A DNA stretch of 64,000 nt. Origin: Antarcticirhabdus aurantiaca (GTDB lineage: Bacteria > Pseudomonadota > Alphaproteobacteria > Rhizobiales > Rhizobiaceae). Below, one piece after another: positions 18,724 through 27,111 of this stretch. Within the stretch, counting starts at the first letter, position 1. The number at the start of each line of letters is the position of its first letter. A model generated the notes under the pieces. That model had not been told where the DNA came from. It did not search any database and saw nothing but the letters and a program-made list of their open reading frames with translations. The translations under genes and the position numbers were made by a program. The stretch is from assembly GCF_009765365.1 (NCBI RefSeq), contig NZ_VTOM01000006.1, positions 228,247-292,246 of the forward strand. Reading direction: 5' to 3'.

Positions 18724-19262
18724 GCGTCGCCCTGCGTGTCGCTCGGGTTCTCGGGCCTTGCCTCCGGGGCGGGCAGATCGAGAACGAGGGGTTCGTGCCC
18801 GGTGGATCGAAAGAACGCCATCAGGTCCGCCGGCCGAAGCGACGTCGTCGCCTCGTTCGTCAAGGGATGGCAGTTCACCATATCGTGCGACAGAAGGGTG
18901 CGATCAAGCACGACCTCGACGCGGCGGGACTCGTCGTTGATGACGCCGAAGGCGGTGACGGCGCCGGGGGTCACGCCGAGGAGCTCCATCATCGCTTCGG
19001 GGCTGGCGAAGGAGAGGCGGCCGGCCGCGCCGAGCATCTTGGACAGGGCCTTCAGATCGATCTGCGCCTCCTCGTCGGCGACGACGAGGAAATGGCGGCC
19101 CTTCTTGTCCTTGGCGAAGAGGTTCTTGGTGTGGGCGCCGGGGATGGTGCCGCGCAGGGCCTGGCTGTCGGCGACGGTGAAGAGCGGCGGGTGGGTGACG
19201 GTCGAGACCTCGATCCCCTGCACACTAAGATAGCGGAACAGTTCCTCCGGCGTCGTCGCCAT
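18720..19262 (-). CDS. Prolyl-tRNA editing (ProX/YbaK superfamily) protein
   Basis: 180 residues. The YbaK/ProX fold is seen in HTKNLFAKDKKGRHFLVVAD, the conserved GVTPGAVTAFGVINDESRR and LDRTLLSHDMVNCHPLTNEA, matching the ProXp-ala (PrdX) group that hydrolyses Ala-tRNA(Pro). It acts in trans in the cytoplasm to correct mischarging by prolyl-tRNA synthetase. The stop codon overlaps the next gene's ATG (18720-18723), so the two are translationally coupled. Confidence 0.88.
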   Translation of the reverse strand: MATTPEELFRYLSVQGIEVSTVTHPPLFTVADSQALRGTIPGAHTKNLFAKDKKGRHFLVVADEEAQIDLKALSKMLGAAGRLSFASPEAMMELLGVTPGAVTAFGVINDESRRVEVVLDRTLLSHDMVNCHPLTNEATTSLRPADLMAFFRSTGHEPLVLDLPAPEARPENPSDTQGDA

Positions 19263-19377
19263 TCCTCGCCCTCGCGGTCGTCATAGCCCCGAGTCGGGCC
19301 GGGGCGGATCGGCAGACATCTAGGGGGAGCGAGGGTGCGGGGGCAAGCGCGTGAGCGTTTCAGCACAAGGCGCTGCG

Positions 19378-19427
19378 ACCCTCGCCCGCTTGCGGGAGAG
19401 GGTGGCCCGAAGGGCCGGGTGAGGGTG
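19378..19427 (+). repeat. REP-like palindromic element, copy A
   Basis: A GC-rich imperfect palindrome of about 50 bases: an arm CTCGCCCGCTTGCGGGAG, then a GGCCCGAAGGGCC hairpin, then GGGTGAGGGT. This pattern is well known between genes in Hyphomicrobiales. Copy B (19482-19530) lies in inverted orientation 54 bases downstream. Confidence 0.7.
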
Positions 19428-19481
19428 TCGGCCGCGAAGCGGCCATGCAAAGAACCCGCACGACGCAGCGCCTGCGATGAG

Positions 19482-19530
19482 CCACCCTCATCCCCCTGCC
19501 GGGACCTTCTCCCGCCAGCGGGAGAAGGGA
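19482..19530 (-). repeat. REP-like palindromic element, copy B (inverted to A)
   Basis: Read on the plus strand it starts ACCCTCATCC and contains the hairpin CTTCTCCCGCCAGCGGGAG. It matches the reverse complement of copy A over most of its length, so A and B form an inverted pair that flanks a GC-rich spacer in the gap between the editing protein and kdgF. Confidence 0.65.
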
Positions 19531-19537
19531 GCTTGCC

Positions 19538-19885
19538 TCACCTCGCCGGGACGAAGTCCTCGCGCATGGGGGTGAAGACGTCGAGGAGGACGCCGGCTTC
19601 CAGCGCCCTGGCGCCGTGGATCGCATCGGGCGGCACGAGGAAGCTGTCGCCGGCGGTCAGGCGCCGGGGCTCGCCGGCGATCTCGATCTCGAAGGCGCCG
19701 CTCTCGACGAGCGAGCACTGGATGTGCGGGTGGCTGTGGAGCGGGCCGACGGCGCCGGCCTCGAAGCGCACGCGCACCATCATCACGCCCGGGCCGTAGG
19801 TCAGCACCTTGCGGGTGACCCCCTCCCCCGCCGGCTCCCAGGGCAGGTCCGCGTCGTGGGCGAAGGGCTCGTTCAGTCGGTTCAT
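19538..19885 (-). CDS. kdgF: Cupin protein, probably KdgF (unsaturated uronate to DKI)
   Basis: 115 residues, a single cupin domain with metal-binding motif HSHPHIQCSLVESGAFEIEI and a second motif near IHG. KdgF converts 4,5-unsaturated uronate monomers into 5-keto-4-deoxyuronate (DKI) during pectin or alginate use. The ATG at 19885 has GAGGACAAGCCCG before it and lies 20 bases after the kduD stop, so they are co-transcribed. The call rests on the small cupin and its place next to kduI and kduD; on its own it would be only 'cupin'. Confidence 0.75.
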   Translation of the reverse strand: MNRLNEPFAHDADLPWEPAGEGVTRKVLTYGPGVMMVRVRFEAGAVGPLHSHPHIQCSLVESGAFEIEIAGEPRRLTAGDSFLVPPDAIHGARALEAGVLLDVFTPMREDFVPAR

Positions 19886-19905
19886 CGGGCTTGTCCTCAT
19901 CGTGT

Positions 19906-20664
19906 TCAGCGGGCGAGCCAGCCGCCGTCGACCGGCAGCACGATCCCGTGGACGTAGTCGGAAGCGGGCGAGGCGAGGAAGACGGCGGCCCCGCCGATCT
20001 CGCTCGGCTCGCCCCAGTGGCCGGCGGGGATGCGCGACAGGATCGCGGCGTTTCGCGCCTCGTCGGACCGAAGCGCCTCGGTGTTGTTGGTGACGAAGTA
20101 GCCGGGCGCGATGGCGTTGACGTTGATGCCCTTGGCGGCCCACTCGCAGGCGAGCAAGCGCGTCAGGCCGGCAAGGCCGCTCTTCGAGGCGGTGTAGGAG
20201 GGAATGCGGATGCCGCCCTGGAAGGACAGAAGCGAGGCGATGTTGATCACCTTGCCGCCCCGCCCGTCCGCGAGCATGCGCCGGGCAAGGGCCTGCGTCA
20301 GGAAGAAGGTCGTCTTGAGGTTCACGTCCATCACCGCGTCCCAGTCGGCTTCGGTGAAGTCGATGGCATCGGCGCGGCGGATGATGCCGGCATTGTTGAC
20401 GAGGATGTCGACGCGGCCGGGCTCGGAAGCTTCCGCCACCACGCGCTCCACCGGCTCGATGCTGGACAGGTCGGCCAAGACGGCGCGGAAGGGGGCGCCG
20501 GCCTGTCCGACAAGCGCCTGCGTCTCGTCCATGGCCGAGCGGCCGACCGCGACGATGCCGGCGCCGGCCTGCGCGAGCGCAACCGCGATCGCCTGGCCGA
20601 GGCCGGTGTTGGCGCCGGTGACGAGGGCGGTCTTGCCCCGGAGGTCGAAGGGCGATGCCGCCAT
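19906..20664 (-). CDS. kduD: 2-deoxy-D-gluconate 3-dehydrogenase (KduD), SDR family
   Basis: 252 residues of the classical SDR fold: NAD-binding TGANTGLGQA, NNAG, and the catalytic Ser-Tyr-Lys set with YTASKSG. KduD oxidises 2-deoxy-D-gluconate or reduces 2,5-diketo-3-deoxygluconate (DKII) to KDG. Residue INVNAIAPGYFVTNNTEALR is typical of KduD-type members. Its start ATG overlaps the kduI stop by one base. Confidence 0.85.
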   Translation of the reverse strand: MAASPFDLRGKTALVTGANTGLGQAIAVALAQAGAGIVAVGRSAMDETQALVGQAGAPFRAVLADLSSIEPVERVVAEASEPGRVDILVNNAGIIRRADAIDFTEADWDAVMDVNLKTTFFLTQALARRMLADGRGGKVINIASLLSFQGGIRIPSYTASKSGLAGLTRLLACEWAAKGINVNAIAPGYFVTNNTEALRSDEARNAAILSRIPAGHWGEPSEIGGAAVFLASPASDYVHGIVLPVDGGWLAR

Positions 20665-21509
20665 CAGCGCAGGTCCTCGATCGCCACCATGTCCATGTCG
20701 GTGAAGTCCTGGTTGTCGCCGCCCATCGCCCAGATGAAGGCGTAGGCGCTGGTGCCGACGCCGGAATGGATCGACCAGCCGGGCGACAGGACGGCCTCCT
20801 CGTTGGCGACGACGAGGTGGCGCGTTTCCTGCGGCTCGCCCATCAGGTGGACGACGCGCTGGCCGGCGGGCAGGTCGAAGTAGAGGTAGACCTCCGAGCG
20901 TCGGTCGTGGACGTGGGCCGGCATCGTGTTCCACAGGCTCCCCTCCTCGAAGACGGTGAGGCCGAGAAGGAGCTGGCAGGAGCGGCAAACGTCGGGGTGG
21001 ATGTACTGGTTGATGGTGCGCCGGTTGGCCGTCCTGTCCTCGCCGAGCCGCACCTTGCGGGCGGTCTCGGCATTGATCGCGACGGTGGGATACGAGGCGT
21101 GGGCCGGGGTCGAGACGAGGTAGAACTTAGCCGGCTTTTCAGGATCCAGGCTCTCGAAGACGACCTCGCCGGCACCCATGCCGACATAGAGCGCGTCGCG
21201 GGCCGACAGCGCGTAGGTCTCCTCGCCGATCCGGACCCGGCCGGGCCCGCCGACATTGACGATGCCGAGCTCGCGGCGCTGGAGGAAGCTCGCCGTGCCG
21301 ATCGCCTTCGGGGCGGGCAGCGGCAAAGGCTCGGGCCCGGGCACGGCGCCGCCGACGACGAGGCGGTCGATGTGGCTGTAGGTGAGCGTCACCTCGCCCG
21401 GGCGGAACAGGCTCTCGATCAGGAAGTGGCGGCGCAGCTCGGCGGTGTCGAAGCGGCGGACGGCTTCGGGGTGGCAGACCTGGCGGATGTCGACGGACGT
21501 TTCGGTCAT
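20664..21509 (-). CDS. kduI: 5-keto-4-deoxyuronate isomerase (KduI)
   Basis: 281 residues, the usual KduI length (about 278). Metal ligands are visible in MPAHVHDRRSEVYLYFDL (two His and Glu). The N-terminus CHPEAVRRFDTAELRRHFLI is typical. It isomerises DKI to DKII, the substrate of KduD. The ATG at 21509 has AAAAGG before it; the frame upstream belongs to the transporter region. Position between dctM and kduD gives a transport-then-isomerise-then-reduce order. Confidence 0.92.
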   Translation of the reverse strand: MTETSVDIRQVCHPEAVRRFDTAELRRHFLIESLFRPGEVTLTYSHIDRLVVGGAVPGPEPLPLPAPKAIGTASFLQRRELGIVNVGGPGRVRIGEETYALSARDALYVGMGAGEVVFESLDPEKPAKFYLVSTPAHASYPTVAINAETARKVRLGEDRTANRRTINQYIHPDVCRSCQLLLGLTVFEEGSLWNTMPAHVHDRRSEVYLYFDLPAGQRVVHLMGEPQETRHLVVANEEAVLSPGWSIHSGVGTSAYAFIWAMGGDNQDFTDMDMVAIEDLR

Positions 21510-21520
21510 GGGATGCCTTT

Positions 21521-22801
21521 TCAGCGGAACAGGCTCGGCAGCCACATGGACAGTGCCGGCACGTAGGTGACGAGGAGGAGAACGGCGACGCTGGCGCCCA
21601 GGAACGGCCAGATCGTCTTCATCGCCTCGCCGATGGTGATCTTGCCGACCGCGCAGCCGACGAAGAGCACCGAGCCGACGGGCGGCGTGTTGAGGCCGAT
21701 GCCGGCGTTGAGGATCATCACGATGCCGAAGTGGACCGGGTCGATGCCGAAGGCCTTCACCACGGGCAGGAAGATCGGCGTGCAGATGATGATCATCGGC
21801 GCCATGTCCATGAAGGTGCCGAGGAGAAGGAGCGCGATGTTGATCAGGAGAAGGACGACGATCGGGTTGTCGGAGATCGACTGCATGAAGGCGATTGCCG
21901 CCTGCGGCACCTGGAGGAAGGCCATGAGCCAGCCGAAGGAGGTCGCCGTGCCGATGACGAGGAGCACCATGGCCGTCGTTCGCACCGCGCCGAGGGTGGC
22001 GTGGACGAAGTCGGTCCAGGTGAGCTCGCGGTAGACGAAGGCGGTCACGGCCGCGGCGTAGAAGACCGCGATCACCGAGCTTTCGGCCGCCGTGAAGATG
22101 CCGGAGCGCACGCCGCCGAAGATCAGGCCGATGAGGAGGATGCCGGGCATCGCCGAGAGGAGGTAGGCGAAGACCATGGCGACGCCCGGGAAGGGCTCCG
22201 ACGGATAGCCGCGGCGGACCGCGACGACGTAGGCGGTCACCATCAGCGCGGCGGCGAGAAGCAGCCCGGGGATGATGCCGGCGGTGAAGAGGTCGGCGAC
22301 CGACACGATGCCGCCGGCGGCGATCGCGTAGATGATCATGTTGTGCGAGGGCGGCACGAGCAGCGCGATGATCGCGGCGTTGACGGTCACGTTGACCGCG
22401 TAGTCCTTGGCGTAGCCGCGCTTCTCCATCTGCGGGATCATGATGCCGCCGACCGCCGAGGCGTCGGCGATGGCCGAGCCCGACACGCCGCCGAAAAAGG
22501 TCGAGGCGACGATGTTGACCTGGCCGAGGCCGCCGCGCAGGTGCCCGACCATGGAGGCGGCGAAGCGGATCAGCCGGTCGGCGATGCCGCCGCGGATCAT
22601 CAGGTCGCCGGCGAAGATGAAGAAGGGGATCGCCATCATCGCGAAGGCGTTCATGCCCGCGTTCAGCTGCTGGAACACGACCACGGGCGGCAGGCCCATG
22701 TAGAGGACGGTGGCGAGCGAGGCGATGCCGAGGCAGAAGGCGACCGGCGTGCCGATCATCAGAAGAAGGGCGAAGGTGCCGAAGAGGATCGCGAGGGCCA
22801 T
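21521..22801 (-). CDS. TRAP transporter large permease (DctM)
   Basis: 426 residues with about a dozen hydrophobic segments, e.g. FGTFALLLMIGTPVAFCLGI and VLLLVTYVPALSMWLPSLF, and the DctM family motif GGISGSAxADxxA in the form FFGGVSGSAIADASAVGG. With DctQ it forms the inner-membrane channel that imports a carboxylate or uronate on the Na+ gradient. The gene starts at the ATG at 22801, 6 bases after the dctQ stop; the same frame is open far upstream but that is antisense coincidence in GC-rich DNA. Uronate specificity is inferred from the kdu genes. Confidence 0.93.
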   Translation of the reverse strand: MALAILFGTFALLLMIGTPVAFCLGIASLATVLYMGLPPVVVFQQLNAGMNAFAMMAIPFFIFAGDLMIRGGIADRLIRFAASMVGHLRGGLGQVNIVASTFFGGVSGSAIADASAVGGIMIPQMEKRGYAKDYAVNVTVNAAIIALLVPPSHNMIIYAIAAGGIVSVADLFTAGIIPGLLLAAALMVTAYVVAVRRGYPSEPFPGVAMVFAYLLSAMPGILLIGLIFGGVRSGIFTAAESSVIAVFYAAAVTAFVYRELTWTDFVHATLGAVRTTAMVLLVIGTATSFGWLMAFLQVPQAAIAFMQSISDNPIVVLLLINIALLLLGTFMDMAPMIIICTPIFLPVVKAFGIDPVHFGIVMILNAGIGLNTPPVGSVLFVGCAVGKITIGEAMKTIWPFLGASVAVLLLVTYVPALSMWLPSLFR

Positions 22802-22806
22802 GGGCG

Positions 22807-23376
22807 TCACTCCGGCCGGATGATGATGGGGCGGTCGAGGGGGATGTCGGCCGCTTGCGGGTCCGCGTCGGGCGCGACCAGCGGTTCGGCCTCGCCGAGG
22901 AGGACGAGGCGCGCGAGCTTCTCGGCCGCGAAGAGGGTGATCAGCGCCCCGCCGACGGCGAGCGGCAGGTAGTCCATGCCCTGGGGCACCGCGAGGCCGG
23001 CCATCTTGGCGGGCCAGGTCTCGATCGTGAGCTGTGCCCCGTACCAGGCCATGCCGGCGCCGAAGAGGATCACGAGGACTTCCGTCACGAAGAGCATGGC
23101 GAGGCGAAGCGGGCGAGGCGCGTAGTGGAGCCCGGTTTCGAAGCCGAGATGGTTGCCCTCGCGAACGCCGACCGCCGCGCCGAGGAGGATGAACCAGCTC
23201 ATCAGGAGGAGCGAGGCCGGCTCGGTCCAGCTGGGCGAGGCGTTCAGCGCGTAGCGGCCGAAGACCTGCCAGCCGACGAAGAGGGTCATGAGCACGAGGC
23301 CGACGCCGGAGATCCAGAGCGCGAGGTTCGACAAACGCGAAAGGAGGGGCGGCAGCGCGGAGGCGAGGACGCGCAT
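22807..23376 (-). CDS. TRAP transporter small permease (DctQ)
   Basis: 189 residues, four membrane helices (e.g. LALWISGVGLVLMTLFVGWQ and AMLFVTEVLVILFGAGMAWY), the DctQ profile with a conserved W-R-region SWTEPASLLLMSW. It links the DctM channel to the substrate-binding protein. The ATG at 23376 is the start that matches the family; the frame is open 20 codons further upstream without support. Confidence 0.88.
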   Translation of the reverse strand: MRVLASALPPLLSRLSNLALWISGVGLVLMTLFVGWQVFGRYALNASPSWTEPASLLLMSWFILLGAAVGVREGNHLGFETGLHYAPRPLRLAMLFVTEVLVILFGAGMAWYGAQLTIETWPAKMAGLAVPQGMDYLPLAVGGALITLFAAEKLARLVLLGEAEPLVAPDADPQAADIPLDRPIIIRPE

Positions 23377-23457
23377 GGAGGTGCCTGTCGATGGGGACGG
23401 GAGATGACGGGTCGGCGGGGCGCGTCGGCGCCCCACCGGACGGGAGAACGCGCCGCC

Positions 23458-24450
23458 TCACTCGGTGGTGCGGATCGCCTCGACCATGGCCTTGAGCTCG
23501 GGGGTGCCGGCATACTTCTCGTAGATCGGCTGCATGGCCGCGACGAAGGGCGCCTTGTCGACCTCGTTGGCCTCGATGCCGGCGGCGCGGACCTTGGCCT
23601 CGGCCTCGCCGGAGCGGGCCTCCCAGAGCTCGCGCATCCTGGCGACCGACTCCTTGGCGGCGGCGCGCACGATCTGCTGGTCCTCGGGGGTCAGCCGGTC
23701 GTAGCTCGTCTTCGACATCACGAAGACTTCCGGCGAGAGCGAGTGCTGGGTGATCGAATAATACTTCGCCACCTCGAAGTGGCGGAAGCTCTCGTAGGAG
23801 GGCCAGTTGTTCTCCGCCCCGTCGACGACGCCGGTCTGGAGGGCCGAATAGACCTCGCCCGGAGGCATGGGCGTGGCGTTGGCGCCGAGCGCGTTGACCA
23901 TGTCGAGGAAGAGGTCGGACTGGATGACGCGGACCTTGAGGCCCTTCATGTCGTCGAGCGTCCTGATCGGGTGCTTGGAATTGTAGAAGGAGCGCGCGCC
24001 CGAATCGTAGAAGGCAAGGCCGACGAGGCCGAGCGGCTCGAAGCTCTTCAGGATCTCCTCGCCGACCGGCCCGTCCATGACGGTGCGCATGTGCGCGGTG
24101 TCGCGGAAGATGAAGGGCAGCGCCGGGACGACGGTCGCGGGGACGAGGTTGTTGAACGGCCCCATGTTGACGCGGTTGAGGTCGATGACGCCGAAGCGCG
24201 TCTGCTCGATGGTTTCCTTCTCCTGGCCGAGCTGGGCGGAGTGGAAGACCTGGACGGCGATGCGCCCGTCGGTGCGCTCCTTGAGGAGCTCGCCGAAATA
24301 CTTCACCGCCTCGACGGTGGGGTAGCCGTCGGGGTGGATGTCGGCCGAGCGCAGGGTGACCTCCTGCGCGAGAGCGGAGGTCGAGGCCGGGCCGGCGGCC
24401 AGAAGGGCGAGCGCGGCGACCGTGCCGAGGGCGATTGCGCGGAATGTCAT
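23458..24450 (-). CDS. TRAP transporter substrate-binding protein (DctP)
   Basis: 330 residues. A signal peptide (MTFRAIALGTVAALALLAAG...ALAQ) is followed by the DctP fold: SADIHPDGYPTVEAVKYFGE, the conserved Arg/Asn area near FNNLVPATVVPALPFIFRDT, and LGANATPMPPGEVYSALQTG with GVVDGAENNWPSY. It captures the solute in the periplasm. CGGGAGGATCGTC precedes the ATG at 24450. It is first in the operon dctPQM-kduI-kduD-kdgF and is transcribed divergently from the GntR regulator. Confidence 0.93.
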   Translation of the reverse strand: MTFRAIALGTVAALALLAAGPASTSALAQEVTLRSADIHPDGYPTVEAVKYFGELLKERTDGRIAVQVFHSAQLGQEKETIEQTRFGVIDLNRVNMGPFNNLVPATVVPALPFIFRDTAHMRTVMDGPVGEEILKSFEPLGLVGLAFYDSGARSFYNSKHPIRTLDDMKGLKVRVIQSDLFLDMVNALGANATPMPPGEVYSALQTGVVDGAENNWPSYESFRHFEVAKYYSITQHSLSPEVFVMSKTSYDRLTPEDQQIVRAAAKESVARMRELWEARSGEAEAKVRAAGIEANEVDKAPFVAAMQPIYEKYAGTPELKAMVEAIRTTE

Positions 24451-24553
24451 GACGATCCTCCCGAAGAAGTGCCCCCGCCACGACACGCGTCGCTTGTCCT
24501 CCCAGACGGCGGGCACGAGAATGGTGCAGCGGGCTCGGATTGCCCGGCGCGAC

Positions 24554-24568
24554 TTGTATGGTAGTATA
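24554..24568. promoter_or_regulatory. Candidate operator between dctP and GntR gene
   Basis: An AT-rich near-palindrome TTGTATGGTAGTATA stands out in GC-rich DNA, midway between the divergent genes. GntR/FCD regulators of uronate use often bind TGGTATACCA-like sites, which this resembles loosely. It may equally be the -10 region of either promoter. Confidence 0.35.
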
Positions 24569-24608
24569 GGCTTGAATGGCGCGCAAGCCGCGAGGGAGAA
24601 CCGCATCC

Positions 24609-25301
24609 ATGAGCTTGTCGATCGCCGCGCCGCCGGGACTCCCCTCCTCGCTGTCGAGCGCCCAGCGCGTGGAGGCCGAGCTGCGCCGCGCGATCGTGTC
24701 CCTCGACCTGCCGCCGGGCACGCGCTTGTCGGAGCAGGAGATCGCGCTGCGCTACGGCGTGTCGCGCCAGCCGGTGCGCGAAGCCCTGATCGCTCTCGCC
24801 CGCACGCGCCTCGTCGAGATCCTGCCGCAGCGCGGCACCGTGGTGGTGAAGTTCTCGGCGCGGAAGATGATGGAGGCGCGCTTCGTGCGCGAGGCGGTGG
24901 AGTGCGCCGTGGTGCGCCGCGCCGCGCAGGCCTTCGCGCCGCAGAGCCGCGAGCGGATCGCCGACCTCCTGGTGATGCAGGAGATGGTGGCGGCGCGCGG
25001 CGACCATGCGAGCTTCCAGCGCTACGACGAGATGTTCCACGTGGAACTGACGGAGGGCGCCGGCTTCGGCCTCGCCTGGGAATCGATCCGCGACATCAAG
25101 GCCCACATGGACCGGGTCTGCCACCTGACCCTGCCGGGCGCCGAGGCGATGATCCCCCTGATCGAGCAGCACAAGGCGATCATGGCCGCGATCGACGCAG
25201 GGGATGCCGAAGCGGCGGAGGGCGCGATGCGCCACCACCTGACCGAGATCCTGCGGGCGCTCCCCAAGGCGGAGGCCGCCCATCCGGACCTGTTCGAATA
25301 G
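24609..25301 (+). CDS. GntR/FadR-family (FCD) transcriptional regulator of the uronate operon
   Basis: 230 residues. The winged-helix domain (RVEAELRRAIVSLDLPPGTR and RYGVSRQPVREALIAL) is followed by an FCD ligand-binding domain with its metal-type residues in FQRYDEMFHVELTEGAGFG and MRHHLTEIL. The divergent place from dctP makes it a local regulator, probably releasing the operator on binding a uronate intermediate. An in-frame ATG lies at 24576; I prefer 24609 because GAGGGAGAA precedes it at a suitable distance. Confidence 0.85.
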   Translation: MSLSIAAPPGLPSSLSSAQRVEAELRRAIVSLDLPPGTRLSEQEIALRYGVSRQPVREALIALARTRLVEILPQRGTVVVKFSARKMMEARFVREAVECAVVRRAAQAFAPQSRERIADLLVMQEMVAARGDHASFQRYDEMFHVELTEGAGFGLAWESIRDIKAHMDRVCHLTLPGAEAMIPLIEQHKAIMAAIDAGDAEAAEGAMRHHLTEILRALPKAEAAHPDLFE

Positions 25302-25403
25302 GACCGGTCGAACCCTGCGCTTCACGCGATTGCGATTTGAAGCGGCGGGCCGCGGCACAACGTTTCGGGGAACGCGACACCGCCGATCCTCGTGAGCCCC
25401 GCC

Positions 25404-25802
25404 ATGACCGTTGCCGCCCGCGCCCTTCGCCCGCGCACCACCCTCGTCGGGGTCGCGGCGCTCGCCGCGCTCACCACCACCGGGGCGCTCGCCCATCACG
25501 GCTGGTCCTGGGCGGAGGCCGACCAGATCGAGCTCACCGGCGAGATCCGCGAGATCTATGTCGGCCCGCCCCATCCGGTGCTGCGCGTCGCCGCGGCGGA
25601 CGGCGACTGGACGGTCGAGCTCGGCAACCCCAATCAGACGCGCCGCGCCGGCTTCACGGACGAATCGGCCGCCGTCGGCGACAGCATCACCGCGCTCGGC
25701 AACCGGTCCGAGGACGCCTCGGAAAAGCGCATGAAGGCCGTGCGCATCACCGTGCGCGAGCGGACCTACGACATCTATCCCGACCGCATCCGATCGAACT
25801 GA
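25404..25802 (+). CDS. DUF6152-type small exported protein
   Basis: 132 residues with a signal-like hydrophobic N-terminus ending ALA, then HHGWSWAEADQIELTGEIRE, VELGNPNQTRRAGF, DSITALGNRSEDASEKRMKAV and YDIYPDRIRSN. I recognise this as the DUF6152 pattern (small periplasmic proteins often found near terminal membrane partners). Function unknown. It is followed 7 bases later by a small multi-pass protein on the same strand. Confidence 0.7.
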   Translation: MTVAARALRPRTTLVGVAALAALTTTGALAHHGWSWAEADQIELTGEIREIYVGPPHPVLRVAAADGDWTVELGNPNQTRRAGFTDESAAVGDSITALGNRSEDASEKRMKAVRITVRERTYDIYPDRIRSN

Positions 25803-25809
25803 CGCGGCG

Positions 25810-26286
25810 GTGGAGGGCTTCGCCGAGCTCGTCGCGGCCTGGCCGGGCGCGCGATTCCTTCGCCAGTCGCTCGTCGCCTACCCGCTCGTCAACGCCCTCC
25901 ACATCCTCGCCATCGCGCTCGTCGCCGGGCCGATCCTCGTTCTCGACCTGCGCATCCTCGGCGCCTTTCGCGCCATCCCCGCCGCGCACCTCGCGCGGCC
26001 CCTCGCCCGCACCGCGGCGGTCGGCGTCGGGCTCGCCCTCGTCACCGGCGCGCTCCTGTTCTCGACGCGGCCGGCCGGCTACCTCGCCAATCCCGCCTTT
26101 CTCCTGAAGGTCGCGCTCGTCGGCCTCGGCATCCTCAACGCGCTCGTCATCCGCGCGACGCCGGGCTGGCGCCGGCTCCTCGCGGGCGCAGAGCCGGGCG
26201 CTCCCGACCGGGCCCTCGCCCTGGTCTCGGCCGCGACCTGGATCGCCGCCATCCTCGCCGGCCGCTGGATCGCCTTCGTCGAGTGA
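25810..26286 (+). CDS. Four-helix integral membrane protein (DUF6644/DUF2214-like)
   Basis: 158 residues with a GTG start at 25810. Four hydrophobic segments are seen (NALHILAIALVAGPILVLDL, TAAVGVGLALVTGALLFSTR, FLLKVALVGLGILNALVIRA, LVSAATWIAAILAGRWIAF). The layout fits the DUF2214/DUF6644 family that often sits beside DUF6152. It lies 7 bases after that gene, so the two are a likely two-gene unit, and converges with hmuV. Role unknown. Confidence 0.65.
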   Translation: MEGFAELVAAWPGARFLRQSLVAYPLVNALHILAIALVAGPILVLDLRILGAFRAIPAAHLARPLARTAAVGVGLALVTGALLFSTRPAGYLANPAFLLKVALVGLGILNALVIRATPGWRRLLAGAEPGAPDRALALVSAATWIAAILAGRWIAFVE

Positions 26287-26300
26287 CGCCAAGTCTTGCG

Positions 26301-27110
26301 TCAGGCCGGGGCGGAGGGCGGCGCCGACTGGGGAAGGATGAAGGGAATGCCGGGTGCCGGAGCGCGGCCGACGGGAAGGGCGAGGCCGTAGACCCGCGCC
26401 ACGAAGCCGTCGTCCACCACCTCGGCGGGCGCTCCGTCCGCGACGATCCGGCCGCCCGCCAGCGCGACGATCCGGTCGGCGGCGCGGATGGCGAGGTTGA
26501 GGTCGTGGAGGATGGCGAGAACGCCGAGGCCGCGGGCGGCCATCGCGCGGGCGACGCCGAGCGCGTGCAGCTGATGGCGAAGGTCGAGGCTCGCGGTGGG
26601 CTCGTCGAGGAGAAGGAAACGCGGCACACCGCCGTCACCGTCGCCTTCCGCCGCCTCGACCTGCGCGAGGGCGCGGGCGAGGTGGACGCGCTGGGCCTGC
26701 CCGCCCGACAGGGTCGAGACCGGGCGGTTCTCGAAGCCGGCGAGGTCGACGCGGGCGAGCGCGCGCCGCGCCAGCTCCTCGCCGCGGCGCCGCGGCGCGC
26801 CGCCGGCCTCGGCGCCGAAGGCCACGATCTCGGCGGCCGTGAAGGAAAAGGCGAGCTGGCTCGCCTGGGACATGACGGCGCGCCGCCGGGCCAGCGCGCG
26901 GGGGTGGAGCGTCGAGAGCGGCCGGCCGTCGAGGCGCGCCGCGCCGGCGCTCGGGGCAATCTCGCCGGCGAGGAGGCGCAGAAGCGTCGACTTGCCGGCG
27001 CCGTTCGCCCCGACCACGGCCACGACCTCGCCGGGGCCGAGGCGGATGGTCACGCCGGACAGAACCGGCGCGCCGCCGAGCGAGACCGAGCAGTCCACCG
27101 CGTCCAGCAT
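26301..27110 (-). CDS. hmuV: Haem ABC transporter ATP-binding protein HmuV
   Basis: About 269 residues with Walker A GANGAGKST, signature LSGGQAQRVHLARAL and Walker B FLLLDEPTASLD. It powers import of haem across the inner membrane with HmuU and HmuT. The ATG at 27110 lies just after the hmuU stop; a GTG at 27119 in the same frame, overlapping hmuU by 8 bases, is also possible. Last gene of hemP-hmuT-hmuU-hmuV. Confidence 0.9.
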   Translation of the reverse strand: MLDAVDCSVSLGGAPVLSGVTIRLGPGEVVAVVGANGAGKSTLLRLLAGEIAPSAGAARLDGRPLSTLHPRALARRRAVMSQASQLAFSFTAAEIVAFGAEAGGAPRRRGEELARRALARVDLAGFENRPVSTLSGGQAQRVHLARALAQVEAAEGDGDGGVPRFLLLDEPTASLDLRHQLHALGVARAMAARGLGVLAILHDLNLAIRAADRIVALAGGRIVADGAPAEVVDDGFVARVYGLALPVGRAPAPGIPFILPQSAPPSAPA

Positions 27111-27111
27111 C

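Noticed and set aside
21521..24721. A 1066-residue frame on the minus strand reading through dctM, dctQ and dctP
   Set aside because: Only the last 426 codons (from 22801) match DctM; the rest is out of frame with the clear DctQ and DctP proteins.
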